A model generated the notes under the pieces. It had not been told where the DNA came from, searched no databases, and saw only the letters and a list, made by a program, of their open reading frames with translations. Shown in pieces: positions 1 to 8,596 of a stretch of DNA of 64,000 nt. The position numbers and the translations under genes were made by a program. This stretch comes from Flavobacterium sp. (GTDB lineage Bacteria; Bacteroidota; Bacteroidia; Flavobacteriales; Flavobacteriaceae), in NCBI GenBank assembly GCA_017983975.1, contig JAGOAL010000003.1:1-64000 (forward strand), read 5' to 3'. Numbering within the stretch: the stretch's first letter is position 1; the number at the start of each line of letters is the position of its first letter.

Positions 1-1283
1 CAGGGCCATACCGTGCTAAAATCAATGCGGCGACAATGATTGCGCAATCAAAAACCATTCACCAAGCCGAAATTGATGCTGCTTGTGAATTAATTGATTT
101 CTTACGTTACAACGTAGAATTCATGACTAAAATATATGCAGACCAACCCGCTTCTACATCAGACATGTGGAATAGAGTTGAATACAGACCTTTAGAAGGT
201 TTTGTGTACGCAATTACACCTTTTAACTTTACCGCTATTGCTGGAAATTTACCTTCAAGTGCCGCTTTAATGGGCAATGTAGTGGTTTGGAAACCAGCAG
301 CAACACAAGTTTATTCGGCTAATGTGATTATGCAAGTTTTCAAAGAAGCAGGTTTACCAGACGGTGTTATCAATATGGTAATGGGTGATTCTGGAATGGT
401 TTCTGATGTTGTTTTATCAAATCCGCATATAGCAGGAGTGCACTTTACAGGTTCAACTGGCGTTTTCAATGACATTTGGAAAACCATTGGAACTAATATC
501 GCAACCTATAAAACTTATCCAAGAATCGTGGGTGAAACAGGTGGAAAAGATTTCATCATTGCGCATCCATCTGCAAATCCAGTGCAAGTAGCAGTAGGAA
601 TTGCTCGTGGTGCTTTTGAATTCCAAGGACAAAAATGTAGTGCTGCTTCTCGTGTTTATATACCACAAAGTTTATGGCCAGCTGTTCAAACTCAATTAGA
701 ATCTGATTTAAAATCAATGAAAATGGGGTCGCCAGAAGATATGAGTAATTTTATTACGGCAGTTATTTCTGAAGCTTCATTTGATAAATTAGCACGTTAC
801 ATCGACCAAGCTAAAAAAGACAGCGATGCCGAAGTAATCATGGGCGGAAATTATGATAAATCAAAAGGTTATTTCATTGAACCAACGGTTATTTTAACAT
901 CTAATCCAAAATACGCAACAATGGAAACGGAATTATTCGGACCCGTAGTTACGATTTATATTTATGAAGATGCCAAATGGTCTGAAACATTGAAATTAGT
1001 TGACGAAACTTCAGAATACGCGTTGACAGGTGCGGTATTTAGCCAATGTCGTTATGCGGTGGAAGAAGCAACCGTTGCGTTACAAAATGCTGCAGGAAAC
1101 TTCTACATTAACGATAAACCAACAGGCGCTGTGGTAGGAATGCAACCCTTTGGAGGAGCAAGAGGCTCTGGAACAAACGATAAAGCGGGTTCAGCACAAA
1201 ACTTATTGCGTTGGGCCTCTGTTAGAACCATCAAAGAAACATTCGTTACACCTGAAGATTATAAATATCCGTTTTTAGGATAA
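1..1283 (+). CDS. pruA: L-glutamate gamma-semialdehyde dehydrogenase, 3' part (5' end outside window)
   Basis: The enzyme oxidises glutamate-5-semialdehyde (from proline via P5C) to glutamate with NAD, the second step of proline breakdown. The open frame runs in from the window edge (first full codon at position 3) and continues upstream of the first ATG at 36, so the gene is truncated by the window. Aldehyde dehydrogenase hallmarks are visible: the ITPFNFTAI segment of the Rossmann domain, the FTGST motif, the general-base glutamate in GETGGKD, and the catalytic cysteine in GQKCSAASR. The C-terminal PFGGARGSGTNDKAG stretch is typical of the P5C dehydrogenase branch. The stop is followed by a 7-bp-period tract and a terminator. 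Confidence 0.95.
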   Translation, partial: GPYRAKINAATMIAQSKTIHQAEIDAACELIDFLRYNVEFMTKIYADQPASTSDMWNRVEYRPLEGFVYAITPFNFTAIAGNLPSSAALMGNVVVWKPAATQVYSANVIMQVFKEAGLPDGVINMVMGDSGMVSDVVLSNPHIAGVHFTGSTGVFNDIWKTIGTNIATYKTYPRIVGETGGKDFIIAHPSANPVQVAVGIARGAFEFQGQKCSAASRVYIPQSLWPAVQTQLESDLKSMKMGSPEDMSNFITAVISEASFDKLARYIDQAKKDSDAEVIMGGNYDKSKGYFIEPTVILTSNPKYATMETELFGPVVTIYIYEDAKWSETLKLVDETSEYALTGAVFSQCRYAVEEATVALQNAAGNFYINDKPTGAVVGMQPFGGARGSGTNDKAGSAQNLLRWASVRTIKETFVTPEDYKYPFLG

Positions 1284-1286
1284 TTC

Positions 1287-1314
1287 GAAGTACGAGTTTA
1301 GAAGTACGAAGTGC
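1287..1314. repeat. 7-bp-period tract after pruA
   Basis: Four consecutive heptads start 3 bases after the pruA stop: GAAGTAC, GAGTTTA, GAAGTAC, GAAGTGC. The period is exactly 7 and the first and third words are identical. It belongs to the group of heptad tracts described in the findings. Confidence 0.7.
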
Positions 1315-1356
1315 AAAAAGGGTTAAGATTTAATTTTCTTAACTCTTTTTGTTTTT
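1315..1356 (+). terminator. Intrinsic terminator of pruA, possibly bidirectional
   Basis: A 13-bp stem (1315-1327 with 1338-1350, one G-T pair) encloses a 10-nt A/T loop. T-rich sequence follows on the plus strand and an A-run opens the stem, so it could serve both pruA and the convergent lipoprotein gene. Confidence 0.75.
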
Positions 1357-1358
1357 AA

Positions 1359-1730
1359 TTAATATAGTTTATAAATTTCGGCAAAATCAACATAAGTATT
1401 TCTACTTAGTGTAAATATTTGATTATCATTTTCGTCCAAAATCAAACCTATACTGCAATCCTTTTTTGGAAAATAAATTTGATATATTCTTCCATCGCTT
1501 AAAGTAATTCCATAAGTTTTTATTGATTCATCAGATTCAATAGAATTTTGAGTATATTCATAATTAATTGATTTTCCTAAACTATCCAACAAAGTCATTT
1601 TTTTTGAAAAAAATTCAATTTCTAATTTGTTCCCTTCTTTATCAAGGGCTTTCCATTTTCCTCTATAAATATCAGAACCTTCGCAAGAATAGAGAAAAGA
1701 AAACAATAAAACTAAAATAATTTTTTTCAT
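1359..1730 (-). CDS. Hypothetical lipoprotein, 123 aa
   Basis: I do not recognise the family. The N-terminus is a lipoprotein signal peptide: MKK, a hydrophobic stretch, then the lipobox LYSC with the cysteine near residue 16, so the mature protein is probably membrane-anchored. The remaining ~105 residues carry strand-like segments (a GKWKALDKEGNKLEIEF stretch, then YGITLSDGRIYQIYF) reminiscent of small lipocalin-like or META-like lipoproteins, but no diagnostic motif is present. It stands alone, convergent with pruA and 24 bases downstream of rsmG on the same strand. Confidence 0.7.
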   Translation of the reverse strand: MKKIILVLLFSFLYSCEGSDIYRGKWKALDKEGNKLEIEFFSKKMTLLDSLGKSINYEYTQNSIESDESIKTYGITLSDGRIYQIYFPKKDCSIGLILDENDNQIFTLSRNTYVDFAEIYKLY

Positions 1731-1754
1731 AGAAATTACTGATTTATAATAAAA

Positions 1755-2384
1755 CTATTTCTTATACTTCAACGGCAAATGCACCACTTTCTTAGTTTCA
1801 AAAAATTCATCGGTAAAGAAATCCGATAAATTATATTCTGTTGCTTTTGGAAACGCTGCCAATTCTTCGGTTAAATTGCCGCCTTTTAAGTATAAAATAC
1901 CATTGGCTAATTCATGGTGTTGCTTTTTAGCCACTTTGTCTTCCACCCAATTTACAAAATCAGGCATATTGGTTACAGCACGACTTACTATGAAATCAAA
2001 TTCTTGTTTTACTAATTCGGCACGTTTTTGTTCAGCTTTTACGTTCTTTAAACCTAAAGCTGATGCGACTTCATTTACCACTTTTATTTTTTTCGCAATA
2101 ACATCAATTAGATAAAAATCGACTTCAGGATGCAAAATTGCTAACGGAATTCCTGGAAAGCCGCCACCAGTCCCCACATCCATGATTCTAGATCCTGGAC
2201 GAAATTCGATAATTTTTGCAATTCCTAATGAATGTAAAACGTGACGCGTATATAATTCGTCAATATCTTTTCTTGAAATGACATTAATCTTGGCATTCCA
2301 ATCTTCATATAATGCTTGCAATTTTTGAAACTGAAGTATTTGAATTTCAGTTAAATTAGGAAATTGACTTAAAATGGCTTCCAT
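1755..2384 (-). CDS. rsmG: 16S rRNA (guanine-527-N7)-methyltransferase
   Basis: RsmG (GidB) methylates N7 of G527 in 16S rRNA using S-adenosylmethionine. The 209-aa length is normal. The SAM-binding motif I reads DVGTGGGFPGIPLA, followed by an acidic strand end (YLIDVIAKK) and the conserved SRAVTNMPDF segment that marks this family. The ATG at 2384 gives the expected N-terminus, with the helix bundle in the first 60 residues. It is divergent from the desaturase gene and probably monocistronic or cotranscribed with the small lipoprotein behind it. Confidence 0.95.
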   Translation of the reverse strand: MEAILSQFPNLTEIQILQFQKLQALYEDWNAKINVISRKDIDELYTRHVLHSLGIAKIIEFRPGSRIMDVGTGGGFPGIPLAILHPEVDFYLIDVIAKKIKVVNEVASALGLKNVKAEQKRAELVKQEFDFIVSRAVTNMPDFVNWVEDKVAKKQHHELANGILYLKGGNLTEELAAFPKATEYNLSDFFTDEFFETKKVVHLPLKYKK

Positions 2385-2462
2385 TCGTTAAATTTTCCAC
2401 AAAAATACGTTTTTTGGTTAATAAAAAGTGTGGAATATCTTAAATGAAAAAATTATAATAAT

Positions 2463-2470
2463 TATCTTTG
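2463..2470 (+). promoter_or_regulatory. -7 element of the desaturase gene
   Basis: TATCTTTG matches the Bacteroidetes -7 consensus TAnnTTTG. It shows that a possible TTG start at 2468 lies inside the promoter, so translation must begin at the ATG at 2492. No clear TTG -33 element is seen at the right distance. Confidence 0.6.
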
Positions 2471-2491
2471 ACAAAATTTGAATTTTTATAT

Positions 2492-3586
2492 ATGAATACA
2501 GCAACACCTGTTTTTTCGAAAGATGACAATCTAAAATTCTTTAGAACCCTTAATAAAAGAGTAAATGATTATTTTAAAGAAAATAAATTAGATAAAACTG
2601 GAAATTGGAAACTTCACGTTAAAACCATTGTAATGTTTGGTCTTTTCTTAACTCCCTATTTCTTTTTATTAGCAATGGATATGCCGTTTTGGACTTATTT
2701 ATTGCTTAATGTAGTAATCGGAATTGGTATGGCCGGCGTAGGAATGAATGTTATGCACGATGGTAATCACGGCGCCTATTCAACCAAATCTTGGGTAAAC
2801 AAATTAATGGGCGGAAGTATTTACATTTTAGCTGGAAATGTTTACAACTGGCAAGTACAGCACAATGTTTTGCATCATACTTACACAAACATTATTGGTC
2901 ATGATGAAGATTTAGAAGCAGGAAGGATTTTGCGTTTTTCAAAAACAGCTAAATGGTACAGTCATCATAGATTCCAACATTATTATTCGGTTTTCTTGTA
3001 TGGATTACTAACGTTTAACTGGGCTATCACAACTGATTTCCTTCAAATGAAACGCTATTTAAAACGAAATTTGTCGTATGGCGAATTCAAAAAACCAACA
3101 ATACTTTGGACAACATTAGTAATTACAAAAGTAATTTACTTTTCAATTTGGTTGGTTTTACCAATGGTTTTAGGAATTACTTGGTGGAAAGTTTTATTAG
3201 GTTTCGTTGTAATGCACTACACGGCTGGCGTGATTTTGAGTGTCGTTTTCCAATTAGCTCATGTGGTGGAAGACACCATTAATCCGTTACCAGATGAAAG
3301 CGGAGAAATCGAAAATACATGGGCAATTCATCAATTATTTACTACTGCTAACTTTGCACCTAAAAACTGGATTGTAAATTATTATACTGGTGGTTTGAAT
3401 CACCAAATTGAGCACCATATTTTTCCTAATATTAGTCACGTTCACTACAACAAAATTGCTGAAATTGTAAAACAAACAGCTGCAGAATGTAACTTACCGT
3501 ATCACGAGTTTAAAACCACTCGTGCCGCTATTGCTTCTCACTTCAAACATTTGAGAGAACTAGGAAGAAAACCACAATTAGCATAA
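2492..3586 (+). CDS. Membrane fatty acid (acyl-CoA / acyl-lipid) desaturase
   Basis: This is a di-iron integral membrane desaturase of 364 aa that would insert a cis double bond into acyl chains and tune membrane fluidity. The three histidine boxes are present: HDGNH (about residues 89-93), HNVLHH (124-129) and, near the C-terminus, QIEHH. Glutamine in the first position of the third box is characteristic of front-end (linoleoyl-CoA-like) desaturases. Hydrophobic segments at about 45-80, 170-190 and 215-250 fit four membrane passes. The start is fixed by the promoter at 2463. The stop is directly followed by a heptad tract. Confidence 0.92.
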   Translation: MNTATPVFSKDDNLKFFRTLNKRVNDYFKENKLDKTGNWKLHVKTIVMFGLFLTPYFFLLAMDMPFWTYLLLNVVIGIGMAGVGMNVMHDGNHGAYSTKSWVNKLMGGSIYILAGNVYNWQVQHNVLHHTYTNIIGHDEDLEAGRILRFSKTAKWYSHHRFQHYYSVFLYGLLTFNWAITTDFLQMKRYLKRNLSYGEFKKPTILWTTLVITKVIYFSIWLVLPMVLGITWWKVLLGFVVMHYTAGVILSVVFQLAHVVEDTINPLPDESGEIENTWAIHQLFTTANFAPKNWIVNYYTGGLNHQIEHHIFPNISHVHYNKIAEIVKQTAAECNLPYHEFKTTRAAIASHFKHLRELGRKPQLA

Positions 3587-3621
3587 GATTAACGATTTAG
3601 GAATTAAGATTTTTGATTTAA
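3587..3621. repeat. 7-bp-period tract after the desaturase gene
   Basis: Five in-phase heptads begin at the first base after the stop codon: GATTAAC, GATTTAG, GAATTAA, GATTTTT, GATTTAA. All begin with GA and are A/T-rich. A small perfect inverted repeat (ACTTGA-T-TCAAGT, 3624-3636) follows. Confidence 0.7.
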
Positions 3622-3670
3622 GTACTTGATTCAAGTCATTTCATTTTTTTGATTAAACAAACACACAACT

Positions 3671-4855
3671 ATGAACCCGTTATCGGACAGAATTAACAAC
3701 TTAGCCGTTTCACAAACATTAGCAATGGCGGCTTTAGCAAGAGAATTAAAAGCACAAGGAAAAGACATTATCAGTCTTAGTTTAGGAGAACCAGATTTCA
3801 ATACTCCTGAATTCATTAAAGAAGCTGCAAAAAAAGCGATCGACGAAAACTACAGCACCTACACACCTGTGGAAGGTTACTTAGAATTAAAAGAAGCTAT
3901 TTGCAAAAAATTTAAAAGAGATAATAATTTAGACTATAAACCATCACAAATTGTAGTTTCTACCGGAGCTAAACAATCATTATACAACATCGCTCAAGTC
4001 ATGTTAAATGATGGTGATGAAGTCATTCTTCCTGCACCTTATTGGGTTTCTTATTTCGAAATCATCAAACTTTCAGGTGGTGTTCCAGTTGAAGTACCTA
4101 CATCTGTAGAAAGTGATTTTAAAATCACACCCGAACAATTAGAGGCAGCAATCACACCAAAAACAAAAATGATGTGGTTCAGTTCACCTTGTAATCCAAG
4201 TGGTTCGGTTTATAATCGTGAAGAATTGACAGCGTTATCTAAAGTTTTAGAAAAACATCCACACGTATATATAGTTTCAGACGAAATTTATGAACACATC
4301 AACTTTTCTGGAACTTTCTGTAGTATTGGCTCTATTCCAGGTATGTTAGAAAGAACAATTACAGTTAACGGAGTGGCGAAAGCATTCGCTATGACAGGTT
4401 GGAGAATTGGTTACATCGGTGGTCCGGAATTCATTGCAAAAGCGTGTACCAAAATTCAAGGTCAAGTAACTTCAGGAGCTAATTCTATTGCGCAAAGAGC
4501 TACAATTACTGCTGTTGAAGCAGATCCAAGTGTATTGAACGAAATGGTAATGGCATTCAAAAACCGTAGAGATTTAGTAGTTGGATTAGTAAAACAAATT
4601 CCAGGATTCAAATTGAATGTTCCAGAAGGAGCTTTTTATGTTTTCCCAGATGTTTCTTACTATTTTGGAAAAATTGTAAAAGGCACCGAAATTAAAAACG
4701 CAACTGATTTTTCTATGTTCTTGTTAGCAGAAGCAAATGTTGCAACCGTAACTGGTGATGCTTTTGGAAATCCAAATTGTATTCGTTTCTCTTATGCAAC
4801 TAGCGAAGCTTTATTAACAGAAGCGATGAAAAGAATTAAAGAAGCGGTTTCTTAA
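3671..4855 (+). CDS. aspC: PLP-dependent aspartate aminotransferase (class I/II, subgroup Ib)
   Basis: It exchanges the amino group between aspartate and 2-oxoglutarate. At 394 aa the length is typical. Visible signatures are SLGEPDFNTP near the N-terminus, YTPVEGYLELKEAI, the substrate-site PYWVSYFE, SPCNPSG, the PLP-contact SDEIYEH, the Schiff-base lysine in the GVAKAFAMTGWRIGY region, and the C-terminal arginine in IRFSYATS that binds the substrate carboxylate. Subgroup Ib enzymes may also accept prephenate or other amino acids, which sequence alone does not settle. A strong terminator follows. Confidence 0.93.
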   Translation: MNPLSDRINNLAVSQTLAMAALARELKAQGKDIISLSLGEPDFNTPEFIKEAAKKAIDENYSTYTPVEGYLELKEAICKKFKRDNNLDYKPSQIVVSTGAKQSLYNIAQVMLNDGDEVILPAPYWVSYFEIIKLSGGVPVEVPTSVESDFKITPEQLEAAITPKTKMMWFSSPCNPSGSVYNREELTALSKVLEKHPHVYIVSDEIYEHINFSGTFCSIGSIPGMLERTITVNGVAKAFAMTGWRIGYIGGPEFIAKACTKIQGQVTSGANSIAQRATITAVEADPSVLNEMVMAFKNRRDLVVGLVKQIPGFKLNVPEGAFYVFPDVSYYFGKIVKGTEIKNATDFSMFLLAEANVATVTGDAFGNPNCIRFSYATSEALLTEAMKRIKEAVS

Positions 4856-4871
4856 ATCAAAAAATATATTC

Positions 4872-4909
4872 AACACGAATTATACAATAGTGTAATTCGT
4901 GTTTTTTTA
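4872..4909 (+). terminator. Intrinsic terminator of aspC
   Basis: A stem of at least 11 bp (4872-4882 with 4893-4903), extendable through weaker pairs, is followed by a run of Ts. Confidence 0.85.
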
Positions 4910-4910
4910 T

Positions 4911-4959
4911 GTTCAAAATTCAAAAAAAGCGAACTCGAATTAGAAATCTCGAATTTTTT
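4911..4959. repeat. 7-bp-period tract upstream of the U32 gene
   Basis: Seven heptads can be read in one phase: GTTCAAA, ATTCAAA, AAAAGCG, AACTCGA, ATTAGAA, ATCTCGA, ATTTTTT. The words are degenerate but keep an A/T start and a recurring TC(A/G)A core. Confidence 0.55.
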
Positions 4960-5014
4960 ATAAGAACTTTGCATACTTTTTTTGGGCAAATTCCAAATAA
5001 TTAAAGCTTTACTA

Positions 5015-6886
5015 ATGAAGAAGAAGATCGAAATTTTAGCGCCTGCAAAAAATTTAATACAAGGAATAGCAGCTATAAATAGTGGTGCCGATGCCGTTTA
5101 TATTGGCGCTCCTTTATATGGTGCTCGTTCAAATGCTACCAATTCTGTTGAAGATATTGCTGAATTAGTTAAATATGCACACTTATTTAATGCTCAGGTT
5201 TTTGTGGTTATCAATACGATTTTATACGATAATGAATTAGAACCTTGCCGTCAGTTGATTTGGAAATTATATGAGATAGGCGTAGATGCATTAATCATTC
5301 AAGATATGGCAATCATGGAAATGGAATTGCCTCCAATTGTCCTTCATGCAAGTACACAAGCCAATAATCGTGATGCCGATAAAATTAAATTTTTGGCTGA
5401 TGCCGGAATCAAACGTGTCGTTTTAGCTCGTGAATTAAACTTGCATCAAATCAAAGAAATCAGCGAAGCTACTGATGTTGAATTAGAGTTTTTCGTAACG
5501 GGTGCCTTATGTGTATCGTTTAGCGGAAATTGTTATATGAGTGTTGCCAATGGAGAACGTTCGGCAAACAGAGGTTCTTGTGCACAAAATTGCCGTTTAC
5601 CTTATAATTTAATTGACGGAAATGGTGACACTTTAATCAAAAATAGTCATTTACTTTCGATTAAAGATTTTGATGTTTCGGATCAAATTCCAAATTTAGT
5701 CGAAGCTGGAATTAGTTCGTTTAAAATAGAAGGTCGTTTGAAGGATATCGTTTATGTAAAAAATAACGTTTCCTATTTACGTCAGAAATTAGATGCTTTC
5801 TTAGCTGAAAATCCTGAAAAATACACTAAAGCTTCTTCTGGAAAATGCACGTATTTATTTGATTCTTCTTTAGACAGAACCTTTAATCGTGGTTATACCG
5901 ATTATTTTGTAAACGAAAGACATCAATCAATAGGTTCTTGGGAAAGTCCAAAATCGAAAGGGCAATACATTGGAAAACTGATTAAAACCGTTGGGAATTC
6001 CTACCAAATTGAAAATGGTGAATTGTTAAATAATGGTGACGGATTGTGTTTTATCAACGAAAACAACGAAGCCGAAGGAATTTACGTTAACCGTGCCGAA
6101 AACGGAATTATTTATCCAAATGTATTGAAAGAAATCAAGGAAGGTACATTTATTTATAGAAACAATGATGCTGCTTTCATTAAATTGGTAGAACGTGAAG
6201 ACAGTGCCGTTCGAAAAATCAGTACCACTTTAGAATTAAAAGAAAACGAAACGGGTTTTGAATTAATCGCAACTGACGAAGATGGAAATGTAAGTATCGT
6301 AAATTTGGTTCACCAAAAAGAGCTTACTAAAAATAATGAATCTATAGCAGAAAATTTTAAAGTTAATTTAGCAAAAACTGGGTTTACACCCTATAATGCG
6401 GATGAAATAACAATTGAATTTTCTCAAAATTGGTTTTTACCAATATCAAAAATTAACGAAATGCGAAGAACCGTTTTCGAACAGTTATCGGAAATTCGTT
6501 TAAATAATTATGTTCGAAAGGAGCATCAAATGGTAAAAACATCACATCCTTATCCAGAAACTAAACTGGATTTTATGTACAACGTTTCTAATAAAACGGC
6601 TCGAAAATTTTACGAACGTCACGGAGTAACTGAAATTGAAAAAGCATTCGAATTACAATGGGATCCTGGAAAATCGCGTGTAATGACTACTAAATATTGC
6701 ATCAAATATGAACTAGAACGTTGCCCAAAATACCATCGTGAAAACATGGATAAAAAGGTAAAAGAACCTTTAGTTTTGAAACAAGGCGAATTGGAATACA
6801 AACTAAAATTCAATTGCAAACCGTGCGAAATGGAAATTTGGGAAAAAGATGCCGAATTTGAAATTGAGGAAGATCACTTTCATTAA
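5015..6886 (+). CDS. U32 family protein, RlhA-like 23S rRNA hydroxylase candidate
   Basis: A 623-aa U32 family protein. The family was named as peptidases, but E. coli relatives RlhA and TrhP act in prephenate-dependent C5 hydroxylation of 23S rRNA or tRNA; the length fits RlhA better than TrhP. The U32 signature EFFVTGALCVSFSGNC is intact, with further cysteines in RGSCAQNC. The last ~60 residues add a cysteine set (KYCIKYELERCPKY, FNCKPCEM). Together these could ligate an iron-sulfur cluster (inference). Start chosen at the ATG giving MKKKIEILAPAK, the usual N-terminus of this family; an upstream TTG at 4982 only adds non-conserved residues. Specific substrate is not proven by sequence. Confidence 0.85.
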   Translation: MKKKIEILAPAKNLIQGIAAINSGADAVYIGAPLYGARSNATNSVEDIAELVKYAHLFNAQVFVVINTILYDNELEPCRQLIWKLYEIGVDALIIQDMAIMEMELPPIVLHASTQANNRDADKIKFLADAGIKRVVLARELNLHQIKEISEATDVELEFFVTGALCVSFSGNCYMSVANGERSANRGSCAQNCRLPYNLIDGNGDTLIKNSHLLSIKDFDVSDQIPNLVEAGISSFKIEGRLKDIVYVKNNVSYLRQKLDAFLAENPEKYTKASSGKCTYLFDSSLDRTFNRGYTDYFVNERHQSIGSWESPKSKGQYIGKLIKTVGNSYQIENGELLNNGDGLCFINENNEAEGIYVNRAENGIIYPNVLKEIKEGTFIYRNNDAAFIKLVEREDSAVRKISTTLELKENETGFELIATDEDGNVSIVNLVHQKELTKNNESIAENFKVNLAKTGFTPYNADEITIEFSQNWFLPISKINEMRRTVFEQLSEIRLNNYVRKEHQMVKTSHPYPETKLDFMYNVSNKTARKFYERHGVTEIEKAFELQWDPGKSRVMTTKYCIKYELERCPKYHRENMDKKVKEPLVLKQGELEYKLKFNCKPCEMEIWEKDAEFEIEEDHFH

Positions 6887-6891
6887 TATAC

Positions 6892-6927
6892 AAACCGATG
6901 TTTTATTGAAAAGACATCGGTTTTTTT
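6892..6927 (+). terminator. Intrinsic terminator of the U32 gene
   Basis: A 9-bp stem (6892-6900 with 6915-6923) is followed by Ts. Its tail overlaps the stop codon of the convergent acetyltransferase gene at 6926-6928. Confidence 0.85.
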
Positions 6928-7483
6928 ATTCTTTTAAATTTTTAATCACTTTTGCCGGATTTCCAACAGCTAATGAATTTGCTGGAATATCCTTCGTTAC
7001 TACCGAACCCGCTCCAATAGTACAACCATCGCCAATAGTTACTCCTGGACAAATTACCGAATTTCCTCCTATCCAACAATCATTGCCAATAGAAATTGGC
7101 TTTGCAAACTGAAATTTCAGTCTTTCAACTGCATTTGTTGGATGAGTTGCTGTGTAAATATGCACTCCTGGACCAAAAAAAACATTATTTCCAATGTTAA
7201 CCTTTGCAGCATCAAGTACCACACAATTCACATTGAAATAAACACCTTCTCCTAAATGTAGGTTATATCCAAAATCACAATGAAATGGTGGCTCAATATA
7301 TATTCTTTTATGAGCATTAGGCAATAATTCCCGAAGAATAGTGCGCGCATTTCCATTCATTACATATTCGGTAACATTTAATTTATGCAGTAGTTTTTTT
7401 GCTTTCGCTCGTTCTAAAACCAAGGCTTTATCATTGGAAAAATAATTTTCTCCTGAGCGCATTTTCTCTTTTTCTGATTTCAT
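6926..7483 (-). CDS. Maltose/galactoside O-acetyltransferase family protein
   Basis: A left-handed beta-helix acetyltransferase (LacA/Maa/NodL group, 185 aa) that moves acetyl from acetyl-CoA to a sugar hydroxyl. The N-terminal Mac domain is visible (MRSGENYF, then an ERAKAKKLLHKLN helix), followed by hexapeptide repeats. The catalytic histidine is expected in the ATHPTNAVER stretch, and the C-terminus has the usual GNPAKVIKNL. The true sugar acceptor is unknown. Convergent with the U32 gene and divergent from pirin. Confidence 0.88.
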   Translation of the reverse strand: MKSEKEKMRSGENYFSNDKALVLERAKAKKLLHKLNVTEYVMNGNARTILRELLPNAHKRIYIEPPFHCDFGYNLHLGEGVYFNVNCVVLDAAKVNIGNNVFFGPGVHIYTATHPTNAVERLKFQFAKPISIGNDCWIGGNSVICPGVTIGDGCTIGAGSVVTKDIPANSLAVGNPAKVIKNLKE

Positions 7484-7545
7484 TCTTCAAAGATAAAAAA
7501 ACACGGCATAATTATATTTTTTTCTAAATCTTAACCCTAAATAAA

Positions 7546-7576
7546 TTGTAGTTCCTATACCATTAATGTAACTTTG
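7546..7576 (+). promoter_or_regulatory. Promoter of the pirin gene
   Basis: TTG at 7546-7548, a 20-bp spacer, then TAACTTTG at 7569-7576: a complete Bacteroidetes-type promoter 20 bases before the ATG. Confidence 0.7.
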
Positions 7577-7595
7577 CTCTATTAAATTTAAAAAA

Positions 7596-8309
7596 ATGAA
7601 AACAATTCTTCATAAAGCAGATTCAAGAGGCCATGCCAATCATGGATGGTTAAACGCCTATCATAGTTTTAGTTTTGCTAGTTGGTTTAATCCTGAAAGA
7701 GTTCAGTTTGGAATGTTGCGCGTATTGAATGACGATACTATTGCTGCCGGAATGGGTTTTGGAACACATCCACACGACAATATGGAAATCATCACCATAC
7801 CATTGGAAGGCGATTTGGCACATAAAGATAGTATGGGAAATGCTTCCGTAATTAAAACGGGCGACATACAAGTAATGAGTGCTGGAACCGGAATTCAACA
7901 CAGCGAATTTAACCCAAATACTGATTTGCAAACAAAATTATTTCAAATTTGGTTGTTTCCAAAATTTAGAAATGTAGAACCGCGTTACCAACAAATTACT
8001 TTAGACCAATCGTTACAAAAAAATAATTTTGCGCAAATTTTATCGCCAAACTCAGATGATGAAGGTGTTTGGATTCATCAAGATGCCTGGTTTTATTTGA
8101 GTGATTTTGAAAAAAATTATACAAGTAAACTAGCGTTAAAAAAAGAAGAAAATGGCTTTTACATCATGAATATTGAAGGTGAAATTGAAGTAAATGGCAA
8201 AAAATTAGAAAAAAGAGATGCAATCGGAATATGGGAAATCACTGAAATCGAAGTCAAAGCCACTTCTGATTCGAAATTTTTAATCATGGAAATTCCTATG
8301 GAACAATAA
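7596..8309 (+). CDS. Pirin family protein
   Basis: A bicupin of 237 aa. The N-terminal cupin carries the metal ligands of pirins in HPHDNMEIITIPLEG (two His plus Glu) and GTGIQHSEFN (third His), together with the family signature RGHANHGWL. Bacterial pirins of this type (YhhW-like) can act as quercetin 2,3-dioxygenases or as iron-dependent redox sensors; which applies here cannot be told from sequence. Preceded by its own promoter and followed after 10 bases by a small membrane protein, so the two probably form an operon. Confidence 0.9.
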   Translation: MKTILHKADSRGHANHGWLNAYHSFSFASWFNPERVQFGMLRVLNDDTIAAGMGFGTHPHDNMEIITIPLEGDLAHKDSMGNASVIKTGDIQVMSAGTGIQHSEFNPNTDLQTKLFQIWLFPKFRNVEPRYQQITLDQSLQKNNFAQILSPNSDDEGVWIHQDAWFYLSDFEKNYTSKLALKKEENGFYIMNIEGEIEVNGKKLEKRDAIGIWEITEIEVKATSDSKFLIMEIPMEQ

Positions 8310-8319
8310 ATATTAAACG

Positions 8320-8532
8320 ATGAAACAACCACCTAAATGGAAATTTGTTGTAATGGTTTGGCTCGCTATATACCCAACCATCACTTTTGTGAGTTATCTT
8401 ATTGGAGATGTAATTAAAGACTGGCCTTTGCCATTAAAAACACTACTCATGACGGGTATTTTGGTGCCAACAATGGTTTTTATTTTATTACCCATTTTAA
8501 GAAAATTACTAACTAACTGGTTAAATAAATAA
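8320..8532 (+). CDS. Small two-TM protein resembling the tail of ABM-domain proteins
   Basis: A 70-aa protein with two transmembrane helices (about residues 8-29 and 38-60). The pattern PPKWKFVVMVWLAIYP, then LPLPLKTLLMTGILVP and a basic LRKLLTNWL tail, resembles from memory the C-terminal membrane region of antibiotic-biosynthesis-monooxygenase-like proteins (COG3224), where it follows a soluble ferredoxin-like domain. Here that domain is absent, so this would be a stand-alone membrane module. Function unknown. It sits 10 bases behind pirin. Confidence 0.7.
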   Translation: MKQPPKWKFVVMVWLAIYPTITFVSYLIGDVIKDWPLPLKTLLMTGILVPTMVFILLPILRKLLTNWLNK

Positions 8533-8535
8533 TTC

Positions 8536-8562
8536 TTGATTCGCAATAAAACACTATTTTTG
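8536..8562 (+). promoter_or_regulatory. Promoter of fabD
   Basis: TTG at 8536-8538, a 16-bp spacer and TATTTTTG at 8555-8562, about 35 bases before the fabD ATG. Confidence 0.55.
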
Positions 8563-8596
8563 CCTATCAAAAAATATTAAACTTGAAACATAACTT

